DNA of 64,000 bases from CAYQTL01 sp964420405. GTDB lineage: Bacteria; Acidobacteriota; Thermoanaerobaculia; Thermoanaerobaculales; Sulfomarinibacteraceae. Position 1 is the first letter of the stretch, and each line of letters starts with the position of its first letter. The notes under the pieces are model-generated. The model worked only from the letters and a program-made list of their open reading frames with translations. It was not told where the DNA came from and did no database searches. This document shows, one piece after another, positions 23,649-31,777 of this stretch. The stretch spans positions 62,001 through 126,000 of the forward strand of contig CAYQTL010000008.1 of the NCBI GenBank assembly GCA_964420405.1, read 5' to 3'. The translations under genes were made by a program, and so were the position numbers.

Positions 23649-23806
23649 AGGGTGCGCGCCACCGGCTCCCGTCGCGGTCCGGGACCGCCCCGATTCCTCC
23701 ACGACCGATCCGACGCCCTGATCGGGATCGGACTCGGAGGCGGCGGCGATCTGCCGATGTCGAGCGTCGCCCCACTCGTGGGGACCGGCGCGGAAGCTCC
23801 CCGTCG

Positions 23807-24460
23807 TCAGCCGCTGGTCGTCTGCGTCCGCCCGCAGTGGATGCAGACCACGGCGCCCGGACGGATCGGCTGGCCGCAGTGGACGCAGGGCGTGCGGCGC
23901 CGGTCGATCCGCCGCGCCGCCACCAGCGCCACCGCCCCGAGCACCGCCGCGAGGCCGAGACCGAGGGGAGGCAGCACGACCGCGCTGCCCGCGAGAGCAG
24001 CCGAGGTTCCGGCCTCGGTCAGTGACGCGGTCTTGCCGACCGCCCCGTGGAGGTCCTCGGCGAGGTCCCGGAGGGGTCGCCGCAGGCGGGTCCGGATCCA
24101 GTGCACGCCGGCGGCCGTCCCACCGCCGAGAACGCCGGACCCGGCGAGGGAGGCCAGGTCCTGGTCGACGGTCCCGGTCGCGGCGGCGAACAGGAGAAAG
24201 CCCGCCACCGCCTTCGGCAGGTAGGCGACGGCATCCGAGAAGCGCCCCAGCTCCGGGTGGGCATCGACCACGATCTCGATCACGATCAGCACCCCGAGGA
24301 CCGTCATCACGGCGGGATCGGCGATCCAACGCCAGCGTTCCGAGAGCTCGAAGAGGGCCGTGTGGTGGAACGCGCCGAGCAGGAACACCGGGATGAAGGC
24401 CTTGGCGCCGGCACCGGAGGCGAGGCCGAACGCGGCCAGGTAGGACATCAGCGTCGTCAT
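23807..24460 (-). CDS. DUF4126 membrane protein with C-terminal zinc ribbon
   Basis: A 217-residue protein. Residues 1-~175 match the DUF4126 membrane domain: the opening ASGAGAKAFIPVFLLGAF, several hydrophobic helices and a glycine-rich late segment. The tail has a zinc ribbon, CVHCGQPIRPGAVVCIHCG, with two CxxC pairs. DUF4126 has no known function. A GAGAGAGG ribosome site lies 6 bases before ATG 24460. The next gene upstream, 13 bases away, also encodes a membrane protein with a zinc ribbon, but at its N-terminus. Confidence 0.82.
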   Translation of the reverse strand: MTTLMSYLAAFGLASGAGAKAFIPVFLLGAFHHTALFELSERWRWIADPAVMTVLGVLIVIEIVVDAHPELGRFSDAVAYLPKAVAGFLLFAAATGTVDQDLASLAGSGVLGGGTAAGVHWIRTRLRRPLRDLAEDLHGAVGKTASLTEAGTSAALAGSAVVLPPLGLGLAAVLGAVALVAARRIDRRRTPCVHCGQPIRPGAVVCIHCGRTQTTSG

Positions 24461-24473
24461 CGCAGCACCTCTC

Positions 24474-25109
24474 TCAGAGCAGCCGGCCGAGGAGCTCTCC
24501 GACTGTCCAGCCGATCGCGAGCACCAGCACCGCCACGATCGCGAGGCCCGCCACCGTCAGGACCGCGAGACCGGCCACGAGCGCGGTCTCCCACGCCGGC
24601 GGCTCCGCCCTGTCGCGTTCCAGGTGCAGACTGCGCAGCGCGTAGCCGCCGCACCCGAGAGTCACCACCGCGAACGCGCCCGCGGCGACCAGCGCTCCGG
24701 CGAGCGGCACCACCGCCGCTCCGTAGCCGGGAAGCGCAACCCACAGCACCAGCAGCCGCGTCACCCACCGGTTCAGCATGCGGCGCCGCGGGCCCACGAG
24801 CCGCTGGACCGGCACCACCACCGCGAGCCGGAGCACGAGCAGGTGGATGGCCACCGCCAGCGCCGCCACCACCGGACCGGCCAGCGGGGGCGTCAGCAGC
24901 ACCACGAGCGCCACGGCGGGGGTTCCGAGCGCGAGGATCGTGCGGATCCTGGACCACAGGTCGGCCTCCACCGTGGTCCAACGCAGGTCGACGGGCCGGA
25001 GTTCGCCTCCTGTGTCGTCGTGCAGGGGCCGGCCGCACGACGGGCACGCCTCCAGGTCGGACCGGCGGGCCGGCAGGCGCTCGCAGCACCACGGACACAG
25101 GCGAGCCAT
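24474..25109 (-). CDS. Membrane protein with N-terminal double-CxxC zinc ribbon
   Basis: A 211-residue protein. The first 26 residues hold CPWCCERL and CPSCGRPL, a zinc ribbon; four to five hydrophobic helices follow from residue ~47, and the C-terminus ends in a last helix. I do not recognise the family. ATG 25109 is chosen because it begins right before the ribbon and lies 7 bases after a TATACT -10 box; a longer frame to 25154 would run through the terminator hairpin of the gene before it. Only 13 bases separate it from the DUF4126 gene, so they form a pair. Confidence 0.72.
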   Translation of the reverse strand: MARLCPWCCERLPARRSDLEACPSCGRPLHDDTGGELRPVDLRWTTVEADLWSRIRTILALGTPAVALVVLLTPPLAGPVVAALAVAIHLLVLRLAVVVPVQRLVGPRRRMLNRWVTRLLVLWVALPGYGAAVVPLAGALVAAGAFAVVTLGCGGYALRSLHLERDRAEPPAWETALVAGLAVLTVAGLAIVAVLVLAIGWTVGELLGRLL

Positions 25110-25116
25110 CGGCAGG

Positions 25117-25122
25117 AGTATA
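25117..25122 (-). promoter_or_regulatory. -10 box TATACT, leaderless spacing
   Basis: TATACT ends 7 bases before ATG 25109, no Shine-Dalgarno. It overlaps the tail of the terminator of the preceding gene. Confidence 0.5.
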
Positions 25123-25125
25123 GAA

Positions 25126-25151
25126 AGCCCCGCGCGGCGGGGCGCGGGGCT
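25126..25151 (-). terminator. Intrinsic terminator after the beta-helix gene
   Basis: On the minus strand a perfect 9-bp stem AGCCCCGCG/CGCGGGGCT with an 8-base loop is followed by TTTCTATA. It ends transcription of the gene at 25197-26603. Confidence 0.7.
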
Positions 25152-25196
25152 CATGGACGTACGGACGTGCGGAGGGAGCGACCGGAGATCCGGCCC

Positions 25197-26603
25197 CTAC
25201 TCCACCGAGAAGCTCTGCAGCTCGACCGGGATCACGATCTCGATGTCGGTGGTGACGGTCTCGTTGTCCACCGTCGCCGACAGCGTCGCGGTGCCGGTGG
25301 CCAGCGGCGCGTCGAACTGGGTCACCGCCTCACCGGCGACGGTCGTGCCGTTCACCGGGTTGACCGCGCCGAGGTTGGTGCCGAAGGCCACGTCGATGCC
25401 GTCGACCACCGTCCCCGAACCGGAGGTGTCGACGCCGTCGGAGTTGTGCACGAGGTCGGCCGTCACGTTGGTGCTGCTGCCCTGGTTAATCACCGCCGCG
25501 TCGGGCGTCAGGTCCAGCACCAGCCAGGGGTTGACGTCGAGCCCGGGCGGCCCCACCGCGCCGTCGCAGTCCGCGGTTCCGGGCCCCTCGTTGCATCCCC
25601 ACCAGTTGTTCTCGGCGCTGGTGATGGTGGTGTCGGCGTCGGCCTGCAGGCCGAGGAAGTTGTCGAAGAAGCGGGTCAGCGAAACGTCGGCCGTGGAGCT
25701 GTCCGGCGGCACGATGCCGACCCCGAGGCCGACCGAGTTGTCGAACAGGTTGCTGCTCTCGATGGTCGCCTGCGTCCCCACCCCGAAGAAGGTGCTGACG
25801 AGGATGCCCGCCGACGCGTCGGAGCCGGTTCCGGTGCCCCGGTTGTTGGTGGCGCTGACCCGCCGCAGCGTCGCCTGCGCGCCCGCGCCGACCTCGATGG
25901 CGTAGTCGAGGTGCCCGCCGGCACCCTTGCCGGTGTAGGTCACGCCGTCGATCACGGTGCCGTTGGCGCCGGGCTCGAACACCAGGATCCCGAGCCGTCC
26001 CATGTTGGTGAAGGTCAGGTTGGAGACGGTGATCGGGCCGACGGTCGCGATGCCGTTGCCGCGGTAGTTCGGACCGGAGGCGTTGTACTGGATGTTGTCG
26101 AAGGTGAGATCGTTGAACGTCCCCGAGCCCTTGACGCGGATCGCCTGCCAGATGAGATGACCCGTGCCGTCGAAGCTGAGGTCCTCGATGGTGACGTCCA
26201 CGCCGGTCTCGACCACGAACCAGCCTCGCGCGTCGCCGCTGGTCCCGGTGTCGACGGAGGCCTGGATGACCTCGGCGCCGGTTGCCCCGCGGATCGTCAG
26301 GTCCTTGTCGATGACGACCTGGCCTTCCGCGAGGGGATTGTCGTTGACCTGCAGGACGTCGCCCGCCGTGGCCGCCGTGACCGCGTCCTGGATCGACGTG
26401 TAGAAGAGGCCGGAGTTCAGGTTCTGCACAGCGGTCGCGCTGCCCTCGGTGTCACCCGACCGGGGCACGAACGGGGTGCCGGAGTCCGAGCCGAAGTGGG
26501 ACGGGACGAAGTTGAACTGCTGGTCGGCGAAGGCCGGCACGCACGCCAGCACCACCACAGCCCCCACCAACACTCGACGCACGATCCGTCTGGAACCGGT
26601 CAT
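25197..26603 (-). CDS. Secreted parallel beta-helix protein
   Basis: A 468-residue exported protein. Signal peptide with cleavage near VPAFADQ, then a pectate-lyase-like right-handed helix marked by repeated short strands and Asn/Gly turns: IQDAVTAATAGDVLQV, VTIEDLSFDGTG, ITVSNLTFTNMG, TLRRVSATNNRG and NNWWGCNEGPGTADC, a motif common in such helices. The last ~100 residues are an Ig-like module (DLTPDAAVINQGSSTNVTADL) ending exactly with PVELQSFSVE. No catalytic site of a polysaccharide lyase is evident, so binding or structural roles remain open. Start ATG 26603 follows GGAGGAG after 7 bases. A TACATT box further upstream is a plausible promoter. Confidence 0.85.
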   Translation of the reverse strand: MTGSRRIVRRVLVGAVVVLACVPAFADQQFNFVPSHFGSDSGTPFVPRSGDTEGSATAVQNLNSGLFYTSIQDAVTAATAGDVLQVNDNPLAEGQVVIDKDLTIRGATGAEVIQASVDTGTSGDARGWFVVETGVDVTIEDLSFDGTGHLIWQAIRVKGSGTFNDLTFDNIQYNASGPNYRGNGIATVGPITVSNLTFTNMGRLGILVFEPGANGTVIDGVTYTGKGAGGHLDYAIEVGAGAQATLRRVSATNNRGTGTGSDASAGILVSTFFGVGTQATIESSNLFDNSVGLGVGIVPPDSSTADVSLTRFFDNFLGLQADADTTITSAENNWWGCNEGPGTADCDGAVGPPGLDVNPWLVLDLTPDAAVINQGSSTNVTADLVHNSDGVDTSGSGTVVDGIDVAFGTNLGAVNPVNGTTVAGEAVTQFDAPLATGTATLSATVDNETVTTDIEIVIPVELQSFSVE

Positions 26604-26695
26604 AACGCAACTCCTCCGCAGCGTGAATGGTTCGTCATCGATCCTTGCTGTTCCGAATGTACCACACATCACAGACGAGCGAAAGAAAGTCCGGG

Positions 26696-28252
26696 CTAGC
26701 GATTTCCCCGCCACTCGACGCCGTACAGATCGAGCCGCCGGTCTTTCCAGTTCTGAACCGTTCCCATGCGTCGGCAACGCTCCAGCTTCTCGAGGTCCAC
26801 ATCGTGGATCACGACCATCTCCACATTGGGGGTTCCCTCCGCGGCGATGGCGTCTCGGGAGAAGGGAAAGTCGGACGGCGTGAAGATCGCGGACTGGGCG
26901 TACTGGATGTCCATGTTCTCGACCTCCGGGAGGTTTCCGACGGTCCCGGCAATCGCCACGAACACCTGGTTTTCGATGCATCGCGCCTGGGCGCAGTAGC
27001 GCACGCGGAGGTAGCCCTGGCGCTCGTCGGTGCAGAACGGCACGAACAGAATTCTCGCGCCCTTTTCGGTCGCGATGCGCGCCAGCTCCGGAAACTCGAT
27101 GTCGTAACAGATGAGGATGGCGATCTTGCCTTTATCGGTGTCGAAAACCTCCAACGAATCGCCTGGCTGGACGCCCCACCATCGGCGCTCGTTGGGGGTG
27201 ATGTGGAGCTTGAGCTGCTTGCCGATCTCTCCATCCCGCCTGAAAAGGTAGCTGACGTTCGACAGCCGGCCGTCCTCGAAGGCGAAGTGCGATCCGCCGA
27301 CGATGTTGACGTCATACTTGACGGCCAGGTCCGACAGCATGTCGAGGTACCGCGGCGTCAGCTCCGCGAGCCGGCGCACCGCGTCCGCCGGGCTCGGCGC
27401 CGGCAGGAACGAGAGCATCTGCACGGTGAAGATCTCGGGGAACACCACGAAGTCGGCCTTGTAGCCCGATCCGACGTCCACGAAGTACTCGCACTGCTTG
27501 GCGAAGTCCTCGAACGCTGCGATGTGGCGCATTCCGTACTGGACGACACAGATACGCGCCGGGCGGGACGGCTCCAGCCGGCGACGCGGCCTGGTCTCGT
27601 AGTCGAGGTTGACCCACTCGAGCAGCGTCGCGTACCCGTCCGACTCGGCGTCGCCGGAAAGATAGGAGCGGATCACGCGCTTGAGGATGAAGCCGTTGGC
27701 GAGCTGGGCGGTGAGCACCGGGTCGTAGAGGTCCTTCGCCACCACCCGGTCGACGTACTCGCGGACCGTCAGCTCCCCCCGGTGCCGCCGGAATCCGGGC
27801 AGCCGTCCGCCGATCATGATCCGTCGCAGGTTGAGCTCGCGGCACAGCTTCTTGCGGGCGTCGTACAGCCGCCGGGCGAGCTTCATGCCGCGGTGCTCCG
27901 GGTGGACCATGATCTCGATGCCGTACAGCGTGTCGCCCTCGGGATCGTGGTTGCGGATGTAGCCGTCGCCGGCCACGTCCATCCATGTGTGTCCCTCCTC
28001 GTACTCGTCGAAGTCGATCACGAGGCTCGAGCTCGATGCGACCACCCTGCCGTCAAGCTCGACCACGATCTGTCCCTCGGGGAAGCGATCGAGATGGGAC
28101 TCCAGGTGCGCCCGGCGCCACGGTTTCATGCCCGGGAAACAGAGCTGCTGCAGCTCGACGATCTGCTCGAAGTCCTCGATCCGCATCGGTCGCACCAGCA
28201 GGCTCCATTCGTACTCCCGGTGGTCGACCGTCTCCCTGTCTCCGCGATCCAT
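26696..28252 (-). CDS. GNAT acetyltransferase - carbon-nitrogen hydrolase fusion
   Basis: A 518-residue fusion known from Bacillus subtilis YhcX (about 513 residues). Residues ~18-220 are a GNAT domain with EIMVHPEHRGMKLARRLYD as the acetyl-CoA loop. From ~230 follows a nitrilase-type amidase with the Glu-Lys-Cys triad: E in FVVFPEIFT, K in KQLKLHITPNE, C in ILICYDIEFPE. It probably acts on small amines or amides; the true substrate is unknown. GGGAGG lies 6 bases before ATG 28252. The 3' third has visibly more A and T than the neighbours, which could hint at a different history. Confidence 0.92.
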   Translation of the reverse strand: MDRGDRETVDHREYEWSLLVRPMRIEDFEQIVELQQLCFPGMKPWRRAHLESHLDRFPEGQIVVELDGRVVASSSSLVIDFDEYEEGHTWMDVAGDGYIRNHDPEGDTLYGIEIMVHPEHRGMKLARRLYDARKKLCRELNLRRIMIGGRLPGFRRHRGELTVREYVDRVVAKDLYDPVLTAQLANGFILKRVIRSYLSGDAESDGYATLLEWVNLDYETRPRRRLEPSRPARICVVQYGMRHIAAFEDFAKQCEYFVDVGSGYKADFVVFPEIFTVQMLSFLPAPSPADAVRRLAELTPRYLDMLSDLAVKYDVNIVGGSHFAFEDGRLSNVSYLFRRDGEIGKQLKLHITPNERRWWGVQPGDSLEVFDTDKGKIAILICYDIEFPELARIATEKGARILFVPFCTDERQGYLRVRYCAQARCIENQVFVAIAGTVGNLPEVENMDIQYAQSAIFTPSDFPFSRDAIAAEGTPNVEMVVIHDVDLEKLERCRRMGTVQNWKDRRLDLYGVEWRGNR

Positions 28253-28287
28253 GGCTGCCTCCCGTCGGTTGGAACACTACTGCACTC

Positions 28288-28365
28288 CGTCCCGATCCCG
28301 CACCGGTCGGAGTCACCGTCGCCGTCCCCCGTGCGTCCGCCGCCGGATCGCGTACCGAACGATCC
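28288..28365. repeat. Degenerate hexamer element
   Basis: CCCGATCCCGCACCGGTCGG at the left and a weakly complementary GGATCGCGTACCGAACGATC at ~28343-28362. Worn member of the GGGATC family in the divergent region before pruA. Confidence 0.35.
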
Positions 28366-28432
28366 GAACGCCCTTCAGCGCACGGACGGGCGGAGGCCGC
28401 CCGGGTGCCGGCGACGGTCGTCCCGGCGGCGT

Positions 28433-28461
28433 TTGCGAATCAGTTCACAAGCAGCTACGAT
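28433..28461 (+). promoter_or_regulatory. Sigma-70-type promoter of pruA
   Basis: TTGCGA (28433-28438) and TACGAT (28456-28461) with an exact 17-bp spacer in an A/T-rich patch. Best full -35/-10 promoter in the window. Confidence 0.6.
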
Positions 28462-28523
28462 GCCACGCGCGACGGAACCTCCGCCGCAATCCCGAGCAGG
28501 AACACACCCCGAGGAGGTGCTCG

Positions 28524-30155
28524 ATGCCCAACGGAATCGTCCCCATTCCACCCCCGGTCAACGAGCCGGTCCGAGCGTATGCGCCCGGCTCCCCCGAGAA
28601 GGCTTCGCTGAAGCGGCGCCTCCGCGAGATGCTGGCGGAGGAGATCGAGATCCCGCTGATCATCGGCGGCGAGGAGGTCCGATCCGGCAACACCGCGAAC
28701 GCGGTCTGCCCGCACGACCACCGGCACGTCCTCGGGGTCTACCACAAGGCCGGCGAGAAGGAGGTGCAGATGGCCATCGAGGCGTCCCAGCGTGCCTGGG
28801 GCGAATGGTCCGAGATGGCCTGGGAGGACCGCGCGGCGATCATGCTCAAGGCCGCCGAGCTGCTCGCCGGCCCCTGGCGGGACACCGTCAACGCCGCCTG
28901 CATGCTCAACCAGTCCAAGACGGTGCACCAGGCGGAGATCGACGCCGCCTGCGAGCTGATCGACTTCCTGCGGTTCAACACCGCCTACATGAAGTTCATC
29001 TACGAGCAGCAGCCGCTGTCGGCGCCGGGCTACTGGGACTACGTCGAGTACCGGGCGCTCGAGGGGTTCGTCTTCGCGATCACGCCGTTCAACTTCGCAT
29101 CCATCGCCGGCAATCTGCCAACCTCTCCCGCCCTGATGGGCAACACGGTACTGTGGAAGCCCGCCTCCTCGGCGGTGTTCACCGCCTACCAGCTCATGCG
29201 CCTGTTCGAGGCCGCCGGATTTCCCCCCGGCGTGCTGAACTTCGTCCCCGGCTCGGGCGGTCAGGTCGGCAACCCGGTGATGGCGTCGCCGCACCTCGCG
29301 GGCATCCACTTCACCGGCTCGACGCCGGTCTTCCAGGACATGTGGAAGACGATCGGCGACACCATCGCGTCGTACCGCGGCTATCCGCGGATCGTCGGCG
29401 AGACCGGCGGCAAGGACTTCGTGTTCGCCCACGTCTCGGCGGACGTGGACGCGCTCGCGACGGGCCTGGTCAGAGGCGCCTTCGAGTACCAGGGACAGAA
29501 GTGCTCGGCGGCGTCCCGCGCCTACATCCCACGCTCGATCTGGCCGAAGGTCAAGGACGCGCTCCTCGGCCAGGTTTCAGAGATCCCCGTCGGACCGCCG
29601 ACCGACTTCAGGAACTTCTTCTGCGCGGTGATCGACAAGGGCGCGTTCCGCGACCACGTGTCGTACATCGAGCACGCCAAGGCGTCGCCCGAGGCCGAGA
29701 TCCTCGCCGGCGGGACCTACGACGACTCCGTCGGGTACTTCGTGCAGCCGACCGTCGTCCAGACAACCGACCCCCGTTTCAAGCTCATGCAGGAGGAGAT
29801 CTTCGGGCCGGTCCTGACGGTCCACGTCTACGACGACGCCGACCTCGACGGCGCCCTCGAGCTGTGCGACACGACCTCCCCGTACGCGCTGACGGGCGCG
29901 ATCTTCGCGGAGGACCGTCAGGCCGCGGTCCGGATGGCGGCCCGCCTGCGCCACGCCGCCGGCAACTTCTACATCAACGACAAGCCCACCGGTGCGGTCG
30001 TCGGCCAGCAGCCGTTCGGCGGCGGGCGGGCGTCCGGCACCAACGACAAGGCAGGCTCGTACCTCAACCTCATCCGCTGGACGTCGCAGCGGACGGTCAA
30101 GGAAAACTTCGTACCACCGAAGCACTTCGCCTACCCGTTCATGGGCGAGGAGTAG
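28524..30155 (+). CDS. pruA: L-glutamate gamma-semialdehyde dehydrogenase (P5C dehydrogenase)
   Basis: Oxidises glutamate semialdehyde (P5C) to glutamate with NAD+, the second step of proline breakdown. The 543-residue protein is of the stand-alone type that resembles the mitochondrial enzyme rather than the PutA fusion. Seen: catalytic C327 in YQGQKCSAASR, general base E293 in VGETGGKD, the cofactor loop HFTGSTPVF, and the late GPVLTVHVYDD and GAVVGQQPFGGGRASGTNDK. ATG 28524 follows GAGGAGGTG by 4-5 bases. No proline dehydrogenase gene is adjacent, so arginine or ornithine breakdown may also feed it. A strong promoter and a downstream hairpin make it a single-gene unit. Confidence 0.96.
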   Translation: MPNGIVPIPPPVNEPVRAYAPGSPEKASLKRRLREMLAEEIEIPLIIGGEEVRSGNTANAVCPHDHRHVLGVYHKAGEKEVQMAIEASQRAWGEWSEMAWEDRAAIMLKAAELLAGPWRDTVNAACMLNQSKTVHQAEIDAACELIDFLRFNTAYMKFIYEQQPLSAPGYWDYVEYRALEGFVFAITPFNFASIAGNLPTSPALMGNTVLWKPASSAVFTAYQLMRLFEAAGFPPGVLNFVPGSGGQVGNPVMASPHLAGIHFTGSTPVFQDMWKTIGDTIASYRGYPRIVGETGGKDFVFAHVSADVDALATGLVRGAFEYQGQKCSAASRAYIPRSIWPKVKDALLGQVSEIPVGPPTDFRNFFCAVIDKGAFRDHVSYIEHAKASPEAEILAGGTYDDSVGYFVQPTVVQTTDPRFKLMQEEIFGPVLTVHVYDDADLDGALELCDTTSPYALTGAIFAEDRQAAVRMAARLRHAAGNFYINDKPTGAVVGQQPFGGGRASGTNDKAGSYLNLIRWTSQRTVKENFVPPKHFAYPFMGEE

Positions 30156-30179
30156 CTCCGGCCAGGTCCCGGAGCACCG

Positions 30180-30205
30180 ACGGCCGCGGCTCCCGCCGCG
30201 GCCGT
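30180..30205 (+). terminator. Hairpin after pruA
   Basis: Perfect 10-bp stem ACGGCCGCGG/CCGCGGCCGT with a 6-base loop, 24 bases after the stop. No T-run. Confidence 0.5.
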
Positions 30206-30230
30206 CGTCACGTTCCGGAGCCTGCTCCGG

Positions 30231-30257
30231 CTCCGGTCCCGTTCCCGATCCCGACGG
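30231..30257. repeat. CCCGTTCCCGATCCCG tract (left arm)
   Basis: Three CCC runs at 6-base spacing; inverted partner of 30350-30380. Confidence 0.6.
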
Positions 30258-30349
30258 AGCTCTCCGCGACGGGACAGCGCCACGGTACGAGCCACGGGCC
30301 GGCGCCCTCCCCCCTCGTCCGCGCGGAGGTCGCGAGAGATCCCTTCCCC

Positions 30350-30380
30350 ATCGGGAACGGGACCGGGATCGGGGTCGGAC
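30350..30380. repeat. GGGAAC/GGGATC tract (right arm), G-quadruplex pattern
   Basis: GGG runs separated by AAC, ACC and ATC, ending GGGG: four runs with three-base loops on the plus strand. Confidence 0.65.
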
Positions 30381-30471
30381 GCGTCGGCGAGCGTCCGAGC
30401 TCGACCCCCACCTCACGCGGCATCGGGACACGGATCGCCCGGACGTGCGCGCAACCGATCGCCCTCGCCCG

Positions 30472-31218
30472 TCACTCGAAGGCAGCCGCGAACAGCGCCG
30501 GCAGCACCTCGCCCGACGGTCCCCGGAGCGACCACCGGACGCGAGGCGTGAGCGGCGTCGGCTGTGGGTTCACCTCGGCCACCGGCACTCCGGCCGTCAA
30601 CGCCTCGTACGGTAGAGCCGCAGCGGGATAGACGAGCGACGAGGTGCCCACCGACAGCACGAGATCGCACCGGCGGGCGCACTCCGCGGCGCGGGACAGG
30701 GCGTCCGCCGGCAGCATCTCGCCGAACCAGACCACGTCGGGCCGCAGCATCCCTCCGCAGCTACAGCGGGGGATGCCGTCGTCCACCCCGGTCACCGGAT
30801 CGGAAGCCACCTCGCGGCAGCTGTGGCACCGGTCGCGGACGATGTTGCCGTGCAGCTCGATGACGTCCCGGCTTCCGGCACGCTGGTGGAGACCGTCGAC
30901 GTTCTGGGTGACCAGCACGAGCTCGGGCACCCGCCCGGCGAGAGCCGCGAGCGCGTGGTGGCCGGGGTTCGGCGACGCCCGGCCGACGAGCTCTCGGCGC
31001 CACAGGTACCACCGCCACACCAGCTCCGGGTCGCGGCCGAACGCCTCCGGCGTGGCGAGCTCCTCGGGGCTGTACCGTTCCCACAGCCCGGTCTGGGCGT
31101 CCCGGAAGGTGGGGACGCCGCTCTCCGCCGAAACTCCGGCCCCGGTGAGCACCGTCACGCGTGTCGCGGTCCGGAGCAGATCGACGAGATCGTCCGGGAT
31201 CGAGATCCGTTCCGTCAT
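30472..31218 (-). CDS. cobB: Sirtuin NAD-dependent deacylase, probable desuccinylase type
   Basis: A 248-residue class III sirtuin that removes acyl groups from lysines using NAD+. Seen: GAGVSAESGVPTFR, TQNVDGLHQRAG, catalytic His in IELHGN, and four zinc cysteines (RCHSC and RCSCGG). The Y-x-x-R pair in WYLWRR matches the residues that let CobB/SIRT5 bind succinyl and malonyl groups, so desuccinylation is likely as well as deacetylation. ATG 31218 lies 6 bases after TACCAT with no Shine-Dalgarno. Convergent with pruA, itself the kind of metabolic enzyme such deacylases act on, but that link is only positional. Confidence 0.94.
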   Translation of the reverse strand: MTERISIPDDLVDLLRTATRVTVLTGAGVSAESGVPTFRDAQTGLWERYSPEELATPEAFGRDPELVWRWYLWRRELVGRASPNPGHHALAALAGRVPELVLVTQNVDGLHQRAGSRDVIELHGNIVRDRCHSCREVASDPVTGVDDGIPRCSCGGMLRPDVVWFGEMLPADALSRAAECARRCDLVLSVGTSSLVYPAAALPYEALTAGVPVAEVNPQPTPLTPRVRWSLRGPSGEVLPALFAAAFE

Positions 31219-31224
31219 GGTGAC

Positions 31225-31230
31225 ATGGTA
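31225..31230 (-). promoter_or_regulatory. -10 box TACCAT, leaderless spacing
   Basis: TACCAT ends 6 bases before the sirtuin ATG. Confidence 0.4.
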
Positions 31231-31251
31231 GCCCGGAAGGCGCGTCCGGGC

Positions 31252-31638
31252 TCAGGTGAGATAGCCGATGAACAACCCGACGATCAGCACGATCGCCAGG
31301 ATCCAGAAGAACACGCCGAAAACCACCACCGGACCGTGGGCGGCGGCTCCGGCCTGGAGCGGACGGCGGGGCGGCGCAGCTGCGGCGAGCAGGATCAGCC
31401 CGAGGACGATCGCGACCGCCACGAACGGCGCCCAGTACCCGCCCCACAGCGGCGGTCCGAACGGCGCCAGCCAGAGCCCGCCCACCCAGATCACCAGGAA
31501 CAGCAGGACGAACAGGAACAGGGCCGTCGCTCCCGACGTCTCGGCCGTGGCGGGGTGGCGCCACCGTGCGGGCCCGGCCAGGATCGCGGTGAGCACGATC
31601 GCGAGGATCAGCGCGAACAGCAGATCGGCGACGAACAT
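31252..31638 (-). CDS. Small four-helix membrane protein
   Basis: A 128-residue, highly hydrophobic protein with four predicted helices (about 4-21, 39-59, 68-87, 103-126) and a short loop rich in Pro and Trp (LAPFGPPLWGGYW). I do not recognise it. A GGGAGG ribosome site lies 8 bases before the ATG. The gap to the sirtuin gene is 33 bases, but the sirtuin has its own -10 box. Nothing in the sequence points to a substrate or partner. Confidence 0.65.
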   Translation of the reverse strand: MFVADLLFALILAIVLTAILAGPARWRHPATAETSGATALFLFVLLFLVIWVGGLWLAPFGPPLWGGYWAPFVAVAIVLGLILLAAAAPPRRPLQAGAAAHGPVVVFGVFFWILAIVLIVGLFIGYLT

Positions 31639-31777
31639 CTCCAGGCTCCCTCCCCGCCGCGGTCCCGGTCGGTACGCCGGGGGCGGCGCGATGCCTGGAG
31701 CCAGCTTCGTCGGAGGCGGGGCGCGCCGCCACCCGTTCCCTCCCGATGACGGCTTCGGGCGGGGTCCTGCCGGGTGC

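Larger units (their letters stand above)
30156..30471. other. Gene-free convergent spacer with hairpin and hexamer arms
   Basis: Between pruA and the sirtuin gene. It holds a terminator-like hairpin and two inverted hexamer tracts; no coding frame is credible. Confidence 0.55.

Noticed and set aside
24624..26699. Plus-strand frame of 691 codons opposite the beta-helix gene
   Set aside because: Composition of Arg, Asp, Val and His repeats typical of antisense frames; the minus strand has signal peptide, ribosome site and terminator.
28455..29432. Minus-strand frame opposite pruA
   Set aside because: No motifs; pruA has promoter, ribosome site and complete catalytic residues.
28524..30155. 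PutA-type bifunctional proline enzyme
   Set aside because: The protein has only the aldehyde dehydrogenase part and a defined start; no proline dehydrogenase domain is present.
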